DNA from: Rubricoccus marinus | GTDB lineage: Bacteria > Bacteroidota > Rhodothermia > Rhodothermales > Rubricoccaceae | Length of the DNA stretch: 32,402 bases | Assembly: GCF_002257665.1 (NCBI RefSeq) | Contig: NZ_MQWB01000001.1 | Coordinates: 249,482-281,883 of the forward strand | Direction of reading: 5' to 3' | Shown: positions 20,965 through 27,956 of the stretch, piece by piece | Layout of the letters: each line of letters starts with the position of its first letter | Position numbering within the stretch: position 1 is the stretch's first letter | Translations under genes and position numbers: made by a program | Notes under the pieces: generated by a model | The model's input: the letters and a program-made list of their open reading frames with translations, nothing else | The model's database searches: none | Told to the model about the DNA's origin: nothing

Positions 20965-22647
20965 ATGCCCCTCGATCCCCTCGCCGGACAGCCCGTCCCC
21001 GCCGACCGCCTGCCGGACATCCCGGCGCTCGTCGACGCCTACACCTCTCGCACGCCCGACCCCGAGAATCCGGCCGAGCGGGTGACGTTCGGCACGAGCG
21101 GGCACCGCGGGTCGTCGCTGGATGGGCGGTTCAACGAGGCGCACATCCTGGCGACGAGCCAGGCGCTGGCGGAGTACCGCCGCGAGGCCGGAATCGACGG
21201 GCCGCTGTACATCGGTATCGACACGCACGCGCTCTCGCGGCCCGCGTTCGAGACGGCGATGGAGGTGTTCGCGGCCAACGGCGTGACGGTCGTGATTCAG
21301 GAGGGCGACGGGTTCACGCCCACGCCTGCGGTCTCACACGCCATCCTCGCGCACAACGGGGCCTCTGGCGGAACAGCCTCTGGCGCCAGAGGCGCGGGGT
21401 CAGGACCGGCTGACGGAGTGGTCATCACGCCGAGCCACAACCCGCCCCAGGACGGCGGCTTCAAGTACAACCCGCCGACGGGCGGACCGGCGGGCGGCGA
21501 CATCACGGGCCCGGTGCAGAACCGCGCGAACGAACTCCTGCGCGGCGGGCTACGCGAAGTGAAACGCGTGCCTCTGGCGAAGGCTCTCGGAGCCGACACC
21601 ACGCACACCGCCGACTTCGTGCGGCCCTACGTGGACGGCCTCGCGGACGTGCTGGACATGGACGCGATCCGCGCGAGTGGCCTCAAGATCGGCGTGGACC
21701 CGATGGGCGGCGCGGCGGTGGCCTACTGGGCGCCCATCGCGGAGACGTACGGGCTGAACATCGAGGTGGTCAACGAGGTCGTAGACCCGGCCTTCGGATT
21801 TATGCGGCTGGACCGCGACGGCAAGATCCGGATGGACTGCTCGTCGCCCTACGCGATGGCCGGCCTCGTGGAACTGCGCGACCGCTTCGACATCGCGTTC
21901 GGCAACGACCCGGATGCGGACCGCCACGGCATCGTCGCGCCATCCTCGGGCCTGATGAACCCGAACCACTACCTCGCGGTCGCCATCGAGTACCTGTTCA
22001 CGCACCGACCGGGCTGGTCCGAGGCCGCAGCGGTGGGCAAGACGCTCGTCTCGTCCAGCATGATCGACCGCGTCGTCGCGAGCCTGGGGCGGCCTCTGGC
22101 GGAGGTGCCGGTCGGCTTCAAGTGGTTCGTGGACGGGTTGCTCTCGGGCAGCTACGGCTTCGGCGGGGAGGAGAGCGCGGGCGCCTCGTTCCTGCGCAAA
22201 GACGGCACGGTCTGGACGACCGACAAGGACGGCCTGCTCCTCGGGCTTCTCGGTGCCGAGATCACCGCCGTCACGGGCCGCGATCCGGGCGAGCGCTACG
22301 CCTCGCTCGAAGAACGCTTCGGCTCCCCCGTCTACGCCCGCATCGACGCGCCCGCCTCGCGCGAGCAGAAGGCGGTTCTCGCGGACCTCTCGCCAGAGGC
22401 CGTCGACGCTGAAACGCTCGCGGGCGACGCGGTCACGGCGAAGCTCACGCGCGCGCCGGGCAACAGCGCGCCCATCGGCGGCCTCAAGGTCACGACCGCG
22501 AACGGGTGGTTCGCCGCGCGCCCGTCCGGGACGGAGGACGTGTACAAGATCTACGCGGAGAGCTTCCGCGGGGCCGACCACCTCGCGCGGCTCCAGGCGG
22601 AGGCGCAAGAGGTGGTGCAGGGCGCGTTCGCGAAGGCGGGGGTGTAG
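20965..22647 (+). CDS. pgm: Alpha-D-phosphoglucomutase
   Basis: This 560-residue cytosolic enzyme interconverts glucose-1-phosphate and glucose-6-phosphate. It aligns along its whole length with my recollection of E. coli Pgm (546 residues): [19 protein letters not shown] near 38, catalytic loop TPSHNPP with phospho-Ser157, Mg-binding DPDADRHG, sugar-binding [12 protein letters not shown] and phosphate-binding [12 protein letters not shown] near the C-terminus. Compared with E. coli there is one clear extra piece of about 11 residues just before the catalytic loop (residues ~133-147, bases 21361-21405). It reads Gly/Ala/Ser/Arg-rich and is encoded by three copies of the 9-bp repeat. Catalytic Ser is 157 here versus 146 in E. 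coli, which matches the insertion size. ATG 20965 gives the expected N-terminus ([11 protein letters not shown]). Confidence 0.96.
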   Translation: MPLDPLAGQPVPADRLPDIPALVDAYTSRTPDPENPAERVTFGTSGHRGSSLDGRFNEAHILATSQALAEYRREAGIDGPLYIGIDTHALSRPAFETAMEVFAANGVTVVIQEGDGFTPTPAVSHAILAHNGASGGTASGARGAGSGPADGVVITPSHNPPQDGGFKYNPPTGGPAGGDITGPVQNRANELLRGGLREVKRVPLAKALGADTTHTADFVRPYVDGLADVLDMDAIRASGLKIGVDPMGGAAVAYWAPIAETYGLNIEVVNEVVDPAFGFMRLDRDGKIRMDCSSPYAMAGLVELRDRFDIAFGNDPDADRHGIVAPSSGLMNPNHYLAVAIEYLFTHRPGWSEAAAVGKTLVSSSMIDRVVASLGRPLAEVPVGFKWFVDGLLSGSYGFGGEESAGASFLRKDGTVWTTDKDGLLLGLLGAEITAVTGRDPGERYASLEERFGSPVYARIDAPASREQKAVLADLSPEAVDAETLAGDAVTAKLTRAPGNSAPIGGLKVTTANGWFAARPSGTEDVYKIYAESFRGADHLARLQAEAQEVVQGAFAKAGV

Positions 22648-22658
22648 GTCGGCGCCTG

Positions 22659-22678
22659 CCCCGGACCCCGATCCGGGG
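22659..22678 (+). terminator. Hairpin after pgm
   Basis: CCCCGGA-ccccga-TCCGGGG, 12 bp after the pgm stop. It has a 7-bp GC stem without a T-tract; the terminator role is inferred from position. Confidence 0.4.
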
Positions 22679-22706
22679 GCGCCAGAGGCGGCCTCCGACG
22701 TTCCCC

Positions 22707-22896
22707 GTAGGGGCGTATCGCATACGCCCTCCAGGATGCCACGGCCTCTGGCGACACCGCCCATGCGTTCGGCCCTGACGCCAGAGGCTTGGTACGGGAT
22801 ACGTTCCCGAGTGCCGCGGCCTCTGGCGGCTCGGTGTCGCACCAGAGGCCCCTGGACGGGGCGCCGGGGTGGGGGGCGTATGCGATACGCCCCTAC
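22707..22896 (+). repeat. Left ~190-bp inverted repeat with REP ends, flanking the RAYT
   Basis: Both ends are REP palindromes: GGGCGTATCGCATACGCCC (22710-22728) and its reverse form at 22874-22892. Between them lie landmarks CAGGATGCC, four copies of the 9-bp word, GGCTCGGTGTCGC and GGGGCGCCGGGGTGGGG. The same landmarks occur in the same order on the other strand at 23442-23633. It ends 3 bp before the RAYT stop codon. Confidence 0.85.
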
Positions 22897-22898
22897 GG

Positions 22899-23423
22899 TT
22901 ACATGCGGTGTCCGTCGCGGCGCGTGGCGTCGAGGCCGTGCCACCGCGAAGGGTTCTCGGCGATGTACTGGCGGACGTGGTCGGCCTCGCGCTCCGTGCG
23001 GACGACGCGGTCGAAGAACCCCCGTTGCCAGACCGGCCCGACCTCGCGGCCTTCGCGATCCCAGACGGCGCGCGTGACGGCGCCCTTGTAGCCTCGCACG
23101 ATCGACGCCGCATTCGCCGACGGCGACCGGAATCTCCGCTCGGACCCTTGCTCGCCAGAGGCCTCTGGCGGGAGGAGGGCGAACAACAGGTGGACGTGGT
23201 CAGGCATCACCACGAAGGCGTCCAGGATGCACGTCGGCCGAACGTCCTCGGTGCGGATCCATTCCGCGTGCGCGATGTCGCCGAGTGGTGAGCGGAGCAT
23301 TTCACCCTCCTCCACATCCCCGAACAGCCTCTGGCGCCGGTGCGTGCAGATCGTGATGAAGTAGAGGCCGTCTGCATAATCGTGCGTTCGAAGGCGGACA
23401 GATCGGCGGTCTCGAAACGGCAT
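22899..23423 (-). CDS. REP-associated tyrosine transposase (RAYT, Y1_Tnp)
   Basis: This 174-residue protein belongs to the Y1/HUH transposases. The N-terminus RRSVRLRTHDYADGLYFITICTHRRQRLFG is the RAYT signature (shown in part). The HUH motif is MPDHVHLLF with His76 and His78. The catalytic tyrosine is Tyr153 in DHVRQYIAENPSRW, after WQRGFFDRVVR. Such enzymes nick and rejoin single-stranded DNA at REP sequences and are thought to spread or maintain them. Here REP palindromes flank the gene within 3 bp (stop side) and 19 bp (start side). A Pro-Pro-Glu-Ala-Ser-Gly stretch (85-90) comes from the 9-bp repeat, so that repeat has also entered this gene. ATG 23423 is chosen because it begins just before the conserved RRS. 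All catalytic residues are intact, so it could be active. Confidence 0.92.
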   Translation of the reverse strand: MPFRDRRSVRLRTHDYADGLYFITICTHRRQRLFGDVEEGEMLRSPLGDIAHAEWIRTEDVRPTCILDAFVVMPDHVHLLFALLPPEASGEQGSERRFRSPSANAASIVRGYKGAVTRAVWDREGREVGPVWQRGFFDRVVRTEREADHVRQYIAENPSRWHGLDATRRDGHRM

Positions 23424-23441
23424 GCCGTAGGGTACAAACCC

Positions 23442-23633
23442 GTAGGGGCGTATCGCATACGCCCCCCACCTCGGCGCCCCGCCCAGGGGCCTCTGGCGCA
23501 ACACCGAGCCGCCAGAGGCCGCGCATGCGGAAACGCATTACATACGGGCCTCTGGCGCTGGACCGGACGGCGCGGTTGGAGTCGCCAGAGGCTGCGGCAT
23601 CCTGAGGGAGGGGCGTATGCGATACGCCCCTAC
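23442..23633 (-). repeat. Right ~190-bp inverted repeat with REP ends
   Basis: Inverted copy of 22707-22896. The REP palindromes are at 23445-23463 and 23611-23629, with CAGGATGCC, GGCTCGGTGTTGC and GGGGCGCCGAGGTGGGG landmarks on the minus strand. The ends are nearly identical; the middle has diverged. This and the following 105 bp account for the 315-bp gene-free stretch before the M28 peptidase. Confidence 0.85.
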
Positions 23634-23678
23634 GGTTACATGTGTCCGTCGCGGAGTGTGGCGTCGAGATGGTGCAAC
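23634..23678 (-). pseudogene. Remnant of a RAYT 3' end
   Basis: Right after the right-hand REP the sequence GGTTACATG-TGTCCGTCGCGG...TGGCGTCGAG repeats the last ~43 bp of the RAYT gene with a 3-bp deletion and a few substitutions. On the minus strand it reads HHLDATLRDGHM-stop, against WHGLDATRRDGHRM-stop in the intact gene. It marks a second, lost RAYT copy or an incomplete transposition product. Confidence 0.7.
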
Positions 23679-23686
23679 CAGCCCGC

Positions 23687-23704
23687 GCCTCTGGCGCCAG
23701 AGGC
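23687..23704. repeat. 9-bp word palindrome GCCTCTGGCGCCAGAGGC
   Basis: Perfect 18-bp palindrome 34 bp upstream of the M28 peptidase ATG, just before a possible -7 element. Confidence 0.85.
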
Positions 23705-23708
23705 CCAC

Positions 23709-23717
23709 TACATTTCG
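23709..23717 (+). promoter_or_regulatory. Possible -7 element (TACATTTCG)
   Basis: TACATTTCG resembles TAnnTTTG (last base off by one) and is 21 bp before the peptidase ATG. The spacing is like that of the candidates at 1602 and 5710. Confidence 0.3.
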
Positions 23718-23738
23718 GCGGTCCCACCTCACACCGTC

Positions 23739-25151
23739 ATGATCCGCGCCCTCCTCTTCTCCCTTCTGCTCGCCTCTGGCGCAGCGCCCGCCCTCGCCCA
23801 GTCGTCCGCATGGCCAGACTCGCTCGTGGGCGGCTCCGTCCCGCCAGAGGCCGTGCCGCTGCTGCACGAGATCGCTGGGGGTGTAAGCGCCGACCGCATC
23901 GAGGCCGACATCCGCACGCTCGCGGGCTTCGGCACGCGGCACACGCTGAGCGACACGGTCAGCGCGACGCGCGGCATCGGCGCGGCGCGGCGGTGGTACC
24001 GGGCGCAGCTGGAGCAGATCTCCACCGACTGCGGCGGGTGCCTGGAGATTATCGAGGTGCGCGAGACGGTCAGCGGCGAGCGGCGCATCCCGGAGCCGGT
24101 CGAGGTGGTGAGCATCCTCGCGATCCAGCGCGGCACGAGTGACCCCAATCGGATGGTGATGATGTCCGGCGACATCGACTCCCGCGCCTCCGACGCGCTG
24201 GACGGAATCAGCGACGCGCCAGGGGCCAACGACAACGCCAGCGGCCTCGCGGGCACGCTCGAAGCGGCGCGCATCCTCACGCAGTACACCTTCCCCGGCA
24301 GCATCGTCTACGCCGGGCTGAGCGGCGAGGAGCAAGGCCTCTTCGGCGGCAAGCACGTCGCGGACATGGCGCGCGCCCGCAACTGGAACATCCAAGCCGT
24401 GCTCAACAACGACATGATCGGCAACTCGTGCGGCATCGACGGGGTGTGCGACAACACGAGCGCCCGCGTCTTCTCCGAGGGCACGCGCGCCGTCGAGACC
24501 GAGCGCGAGGGCACGATGCGGCGCTATACCGGCGGTGAGGTGGACAGCCCGTCGCGCAACGTGGCCCGCTACGTGGACACGATGGCCGACGAGTACATCC
24601 GCAACCTGGACATCATGATGATCTACCGCAACGACCGCTTCGGCCGCGGCGGCCACCACACGCCGTTCGCCGAGGCGGGCTTCCCCGGCGTGCGCATCAT
24701 GGAGACCCACGAGCACTACGACCGCCAGCACCAGGACCTCCGCAACGAAGACGGCCGCCACTACGGCGACACAGTCGAATACGTCGACTACGACTACGCC
24801 GCCAAGCTGACCGCGCTCAACGCCGTGAGCCTCGCCGGCATGGCGGGCGCGCCCCGTCCGCCTCTGGCGGTGAGCGTGAGCGGCGCCGTGCAGCCCAGCA
24901 CGACACTCGCCTGGGACCGGCCTCTGGCGGAGACCAACCCGCAGCACGCGGGCGTCCGGATCTGGTGGCGCCTGACCACAGATTCGCAGTGGGAGAAGAG
25001 CGTCTTCGTGCCCGACAACGGCGAGGCGCGTCAGAGCTACACGCTGGAGAACATCGTGATCGACAACTACTTCTTCGGCGTCTCCAGCGTCGCGCGCGAT
25101 GGCAGCGAGAGCCCGGTCGTCTTCCCCGGCCCGGCAGGCGCGTTCGAGTAG
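23739..25151 (+). CDS. Secreted M28-family metallopeptidase
   Basis: This 470-residue protein has a signal peptide (MIRALLFSLLLASGAAPALAQ). The M28 core spans ~50-375, with di-zinc site landmarks DAPGANDNASGLAGTLEAARIL, the catalytic SGEEQGLFGGKHVA, LNNDMIGN and a C-terminal METHEHYDRQHQD. In most M28 enzymes the first zinc ligand is the His of a GHxDS motif. Here the motif reads SGDIDSR, so that His is Asp; I believe a related subgroup shares this but cannot check. Residues ~380-470 form a fibronectin-like or other beta domain (LAWDRPLAETNPQHAGVRIWW...YFFGVSSVARDG). It is likely an exported aminopeptidase-like enzyme. ATG 23739 starts exactly at the signal peptide. 9-bp repeats fall in the signal-peptide region and in the linker before the C-terminal domain. 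Confidence 0.9.
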   Translation: MIRALLFSLLLASGAAPALAQSSAWPDSLVGGSVPPEAVPLLHEIAGGVSADRIEADIRTLAGFGTRHTLSDTVSATRGIGAARRWYRAQLEQISTDCGGCLEIIEVRETVSGERRIPEPVEVVSILAIQRGTSDPNRMVMMSGDIDSRASDALDGISDAPGANDNASGLAGTLEAARILTQYTFPGSIVYAGLSGEEQGLFGGKHVADMARARNWNIQAVLNNDMIGNSCGIDGVCDNTSARVFSEGTRAVETEREGTMRRYTGGEVDSPSRNVARYVDTMADEYIRNLDIMMIYRNDRFGRGGHHTPFAEAGFPGVRIMETHEHYDRQHQDLRNEDGRHYGDTVEYVDYDYAAKLTALNAVSLAGMAGAPRPPLAVSVSGAVQPSTTLAWDRPLAETNPQHAGVRIWWRLTTDSQWEKSVFVPDNGEARQSYTLENIVIDNYFFGVSSVARDGSESPVVFPGPAGAFE

Positions 25152-25168
25152 CCTCTGGCGCCAGAGGC
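25151..25168. repeat. 9-bp word palindrome overlapping a stop codon
   Basis: GCCTCTGGCGCCAGAGGC starts on the last base of the TAG of the peptidase gene. Confidence 0.85.
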
Positions 25169-25186
25169 CGAGCGCGGAGCAGCTTC

Positions 25187-25207
25187 ACTCGGAACTCGGA
25201 ACTCGGG
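25187..25207. repeat. Heptanucleotide tandem repeat, ACTCGGA x3
   Basis: ACTCGGA, ACTCGGA, ACTCGGG in direct tandem. Confidence 0.8.
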
Positions 25208-25241
25208 CCCTGGCGCCAGAGGCGCAGACCGGCTTGCTTCC

Positions 25242-25290
25242 CGTACCTCGTACCTCGTACCTCGTACCTCGTACCTCGTACCTCGTACCC
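25242..25290. repeat. Heptanucleotide tandem repeat, CGTACCT x7
   Basis: Six perfect copies and a seventh with a final C (49 bp), in the gap between the peptidase and the Tat-exported protein. The unit is not a multiple of three, and perfect copies suggest recent slippage. Confidence 0.95.
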
Positions 25291-25362
25291 CAAAACGCCA
25301 GAGGCGTGGTCTCCAATCAGGCGGAATCCCGTATGTCGAGGTACACCAGCCGCGTACCGCGC

Positions 25363-25713
25363 ATGAGCACCCCAGAGAAACAACCTGCCTCCATCTCGCG
25401 ACGTGAAAGCCTCAAACGCGCTGCTGGCGCTCTCGCCGTAGGAATTGGAGCCCCGTTGTCCGCATTCTCAGCGCCGGCCGATGGCCCGTCTGGAAAGACG
25501 ATGCTCTCCTTCTACAAGGGATCAGAGAGGATCACTGTCCCCGGCTGTTGCAAGCGGTCCGATCTACTGCACACGATGGAGATCCCCGAAGAGCTAGCGG
25601 AGATGCTGATGGAGCCAGGAGCGCTGAGATTCCTAAAGCTTGGCGACATCTCGGGCGAGAAAAACGTGGTATACACCACTCTGATGGAGGGCGAACGGGA
25701 GGAGCGCCGCTGA
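25363..25713 (+). CDS. Small Tat-exported protein of unknown function
   Basis: This 116-residue protein has a twin-arginine signal (SISRRESLKRAAGALAVGIG, Arg13-Arg14), followed by SAFSAPADGP as the likely cleavage area. The mature part is only ~75 residues, with a Cys-Cys pair (TVPGCCKRSD) and a helix-rich, Met/Leu-rich tail (PEELAEMLMEPGALRFLKLGDI). I do not recognise a family. Tat export implies folding or cofactor loading in the cytoplasm, and the paired Cys may bind metal. An alternative in-frame ATG at 25333 would add ten residues before the Tat motif. The next gene, a YkgJ-type Cys-cluster protein, starts 3-18 bp after the stop, so the two are probably co-translated. Base composition is less GC-biased and the gene lacks the 9-bp repeat. 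Confidence 0.68.
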   Translation: MSTPEKQPASISRRESLKRAAGALAVGIGAPLSAFSAPADGPSGKTMLSFYKGSERITVPGCCKRSDLLHTMEIPEELAEMLMEPGALRFLKLGDISGEKNVVYTTLMEGEREERR

Positions 25714-25731
25714 TCCGTGGAAGCTCATGAG

Positions 25732-26382
25732 ATGACACTGCTTCCAGTTGCGCGCACGCGAGACACCGCCTTTTCGTACGCGTGCAACGGGTGCGGTCAG
25801 TGCTGCCAGGGCAAGACCATCGCCGTCAGCCCGTACGAAGCCGCCCGCATCGCTGAGGTCCTCGGCCTGAGCACGACAGACGTCTACTCTCGCTACCTCG
25901 ACCCTGAGACGAGATCGATCAAAACCGAGGGCGGTGCTTGCGCCTTTTTCGGCGCGTCCGGTTGTTCGGTGCACGCCGGGAGGCCGATCGCGTGTCGCCT
26001 GTATCCGCTCGCCTGGTTTGGCGTGGGGACGCCTCGCGAGGCGTTCGGCGAACTGAGCCCACACCCTCAGACTCACGGCGAGTACGGGGCAGACGGGACC
26101 GTTGCGGACTATCTCCGCGATCAAGGCACGGCGCCGTATGAGAGCGCTATAGAGCGCTACGCGCAGGTCCTCTGGCGTCTGCAACAGGCTCTGGACGACG
26201 AAGGCGGAACGCACCCTGGCGATCCTCCTCACATGACCGACGTGGACGCCGCCGTCCGCGCCGACTGCGACGCCAGAGGCGTGCCCGTGCCGGATGACGT
26301 GGAAGCCCGCGTCGATCTACACCTCGCCATCCTCCACCGCTGGCTCGATGCCGCAGCTGCTCCGGCCTCTGGCGACGCCTGA
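25732..26382 (+). CDS. YkgJ-family cysteine-cluster protein
   Basis: This 216-residue protein carries the YkgJ (CxxCxxCC) motif: YACNGCGQCCQG with Cys18, 21, 24 and 25, then GGACAFFGASGCSVHAGRPIACRLYPL (a pattern of further cysteines ending in the RPxxCRxYP block). The family is thought to bind Zn or an Fe-S-type cluster; the biochemical role is mostly unknown. The tail is helical (ESAIERYAQVLWRLQQAL, VDLHLAILHRWLDAAAA). An alternative GTG start at 25717, five codons upstream and closer to a GGAGG at 25699-25703, is possible. It follows the small Tat protein without a gap, suggesting a functional pair. The 9-bp repeat appears only near the 3' end. Confidence 0.85.
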   Translation: MTLLPVARTRDTAFSYACNGCGQCCQGKTIAVSPYEAARIAEVLGLSTTDVYSRYLDPETRSIKTEGGACAFFGASGCSVHAGRPIACRLYPLAWFGVGTPREAFGELSPHPQTHGEYGADGTVADYLRDQGTAPYESAIERYAQVLWRLQQALDDEGGTHPGDPPHMTDVDAAVRADCDARGVPVPDDVEARVDLHLAILHRWLDAAAAPASGDA

Positions 26383-26386
26383 CCGG

Positions 26387-26406
26387 GCGCCAGAGGCCTC
26401 TGGCGC
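26387..26406. repeat. Palindromic pair of the 9-bp word between convergent genes
   Basis: GCGCCAGAGG-CCTCTGGCGC fills the 23-bp gap between the YkgJ stop and the pyrophosphatase stop. It is probably the shared transcript-end hairpin. Confidence 0.8.
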
Positions 26407-27023
26407 TAGCTGCCGTATGTCTCGTCGTAATCCGCCATGGAGGCGCGGACGACGTCTTGCGCGTGGTCGTGGTCGTACGTCTTGGTGATGGTGGCTTTGG
26501 ACTCGCGGCCCGGCACCATCTTGTACGTCAGGAAGTAGTGCGTGAGGCGCTCGATGAGCTTTTCCGGCAGGTCCGAGAGCTCGCGCGCGTGGCCCCAGAA
26601 GAGGTCATTGCGGAGGACGGCCACGATCTTGTCGTCGGCCTCGCCGCCGTCGATCATCTGCAAGCCACCCACGACGCGGGCCTTGAGCGTAATGTCGGCG
26701 CGGTTGATGGGCCGCTCGCTGACCACGCAGATGTCGAGCGGGTCGCCGTCGCCGCGCTCGGCCTCGGGGCCGGAGAGCGCCTTGACGCGCGTGCCGCAGT
26801 AGGTCCGCGGGATGAACCCGTAGAGCGTCGGCGGCTGCGCTGAGGAGCGCTGCGGCCGGTCCACGTGCGTGTAGCCGGTCTGCTTGTCGATCTCGTACTT
26901 CACCGAATCGAACGGCGTGATCTCGATGTACGCCGTGACCACTGCGGGGGCCTCGGAGCCCGCGTTGAGGCCGTGCCAGGGGTGCGGGCGCCAGCGGTAG
27001 AAGGGGGGAGGAAACGTGCTCAT
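26406..27023 (-). CDS. ppa: Inorganic pyrophosphatase (family I)
   Basis: This 205-residue soluble enzyme hydrolyses pyrophosphate to two phosphates, driving biosynthetic reactions. Landmarks are an [13 protein letters not shown] strand pair, [10 protein letters not shown], the metal-binding [10 protein letters not shown] (Asp92, 94, 97), [19 protein letters not shown] with the further acidic ligands, and the closing HYFLTYKM. It is longer than the 176-residue E. coli enzyme through extra N-terminal residues ([15 protein letters not shown]) and a C-terminal helix ([17 protein letters not shown]), as is usual in Bacteroidota-type enzymes. The ATG at 27023 is the only good start. There is no 9-bp repeat in the coding part, though the last base of a palindrome touches the stop. 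Confidence 0.95.
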   Translation of the reverse strand: MSTFPPPFYRWRPHPWHGLNAGSEAPAVVTAYIEITPFDSVKYEIDKQTGYTHVDRPQRSSAQPPTLYGFIPRTYCGTRVKALSGPEAERGDGDPLDICVVSERPINRADITLKARVVGGLQMIDGGEADDKIVAVLRNDLFWGHARELSDLPEKLIERLTHYFLTYKMVPGRESKATITKTYDHDHAQDVVRASMADYDETYGS

Positions 27024-27073
27024 AGAATCGGATGGAAAGGAGGTCGGGACGCCGACGCTCTACGCGCGGTTGC

Positions 27074-27091
27074 GCCTCTGGCGCCAGAGGC
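27074..27091. repeat. 9-bp word palindrome GCCTCTGGCGCCAGAGGC
   Basis: Perfect 18-bp palindrome in the 123-bp gap between the glycosylase stop and the ppa start. Confidence 0.85.
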
Positions 27092-27146
27092 CGGACCTGT
27101 CGCGATAGAGGCCGGGCGTCAGGGGGTGATCGCCGGGCGCCAGAGG

Positions 27147-27956
27147 CTAGCTCTGGCAGTGGGGGCAGAGGTACGTCGCGCGCTCCCACGGCGGGAGCCG
27201 AATCAGTTCGACGGGCGTGGCGCACACGTGGCACGGCTTGTTCTTCCGCTGGTAGACCCAGCGGAGGTGCCCCTCGGCTTGCATGGCGGGGGGCGTCGTC
27301 TTGGTGCGGCCCCACGTTTTGGTGCCCTCCCACATGAGCGGGATCGTCGCGTCCCACAGCCGCTCCAAATCCTCGCGCGAGAGGCTCTCGGCGGGGCGCC
27401 GTGGATCGATGCCGGCCAGGAACAGCCCCTCGCTGGCGAAGATGTTGCCGACGCCCGCCACGACGCGCTGGTCGAGCAGGACGGGCTTGATGGGGTCCGC
27501 GCCTCTGGCGGCGATGCGGCGTGCGGCCTCGTCGCGGTCGAAGCCGGGCGAGCCAGGGCCGCCGGCCATCACATCAGGGCCGAGGCTGCTCAGGCGCTCG
27601 TGCGCTTCCACCTCCTCTGGCGTGAGAAGCTCGACGGTGGGGCCGTGGAAGAAGACGGCCTCGTAGTCCTCGGTCCCGAGGTACAGTCGGACGTGCTTGG
27701 GCTCTTTGCGGAGCGCCAGAGGCCGCTCGCCGACCTGCCAAGAGCCGTACTGCGCGCCGTGGCAGTGCAGCGTCTCGCCGCCGGAGAGCGGCAGGAGCAG
27801 GTGTTTGCCGTGCGTCTCGGGCTCCAGCAGGTGCTGCCCGACCAGCGTCTGCGGCCGCTCGCCCCATCGTTTGGGCATCCGCACCTCCGCCAGAGGCTTG
27901 CCCACGAGCGGGGCCAGCCTCCGCGCCCACCGGACCACGGCGTGTCCCTCGGCCAT
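27147..27956 (-). CDS. Fpg/Nei-family DNA glycosylase
   Basis: This 269-residue DNA-repair enzyme has N-terminus MAEGHAVVRWARRL, so the catalytic Glu3 is kept but the usual Pro2 is Ala. Lys51 in THGKHLLL matches the conserved beta-strand lysine. The helix-two-turn-helix is LLDQRVVAGVGNIFASEGLFLAGIDP, in pieces. The C-terminal zinc finger is Cys242/Cys245 and Cys264/Cys267 (CHVC...ERATYLCPHCQ) with the conserved Arg before the last pair. The overall pattern (EGH start, CPHCQ end) is closest to the Nei/Nei2 side, which removes oxidised bases and cuts the strand. The start overlaps the TGA of the DUF421 gene by one base (TGATG), tying the two in translation. 9-bp repeats occur in several loops. 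Confidence 0.88.
   Translation of the reverse strand: MAEGHAVVRWARRLAPLVGKPLAEVRMPKRWGERPQTLVGQHLLEPETHGKHLLLPLSGGETLHCHGAQYGSWQVGERPLALRKEPKHVRLYLGTEDYEAVFFHGPTVELLTPEEVEAHERLSSLGPDVMAGGPGSPGFDRDEAARRIAARGADPIKPVLLDQRVVAGVGNIFASEGLFLAGIDPRRPAESLSREDLERLWDATIPLMWEGTKTWGRTKTTPPAMQAEGHLRWVYQRKNKPCHVCATPVELIRLPPWERATYLCPHCQS

Noticed and set aside
22551-23077. Several small ORFs across the REP region reading Tyr-Ala-Ile-Arg-Pro-Tyr
   Set aside because: They are translations of the REP palindrome in various frames, not genes.
22707-23678. IS200/IS605 insertion sequence
   Set aside because: The transposase has RAYT-type N-terminus and REP neighbours, and there is no tnpB; a RAYT/REP unit explains it better.
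25187-25290. CRISPR-like array
   Set aside because: The units are contiguous 7-mers with no spacers and no cas genes nearby; they are simple tandem repeats.
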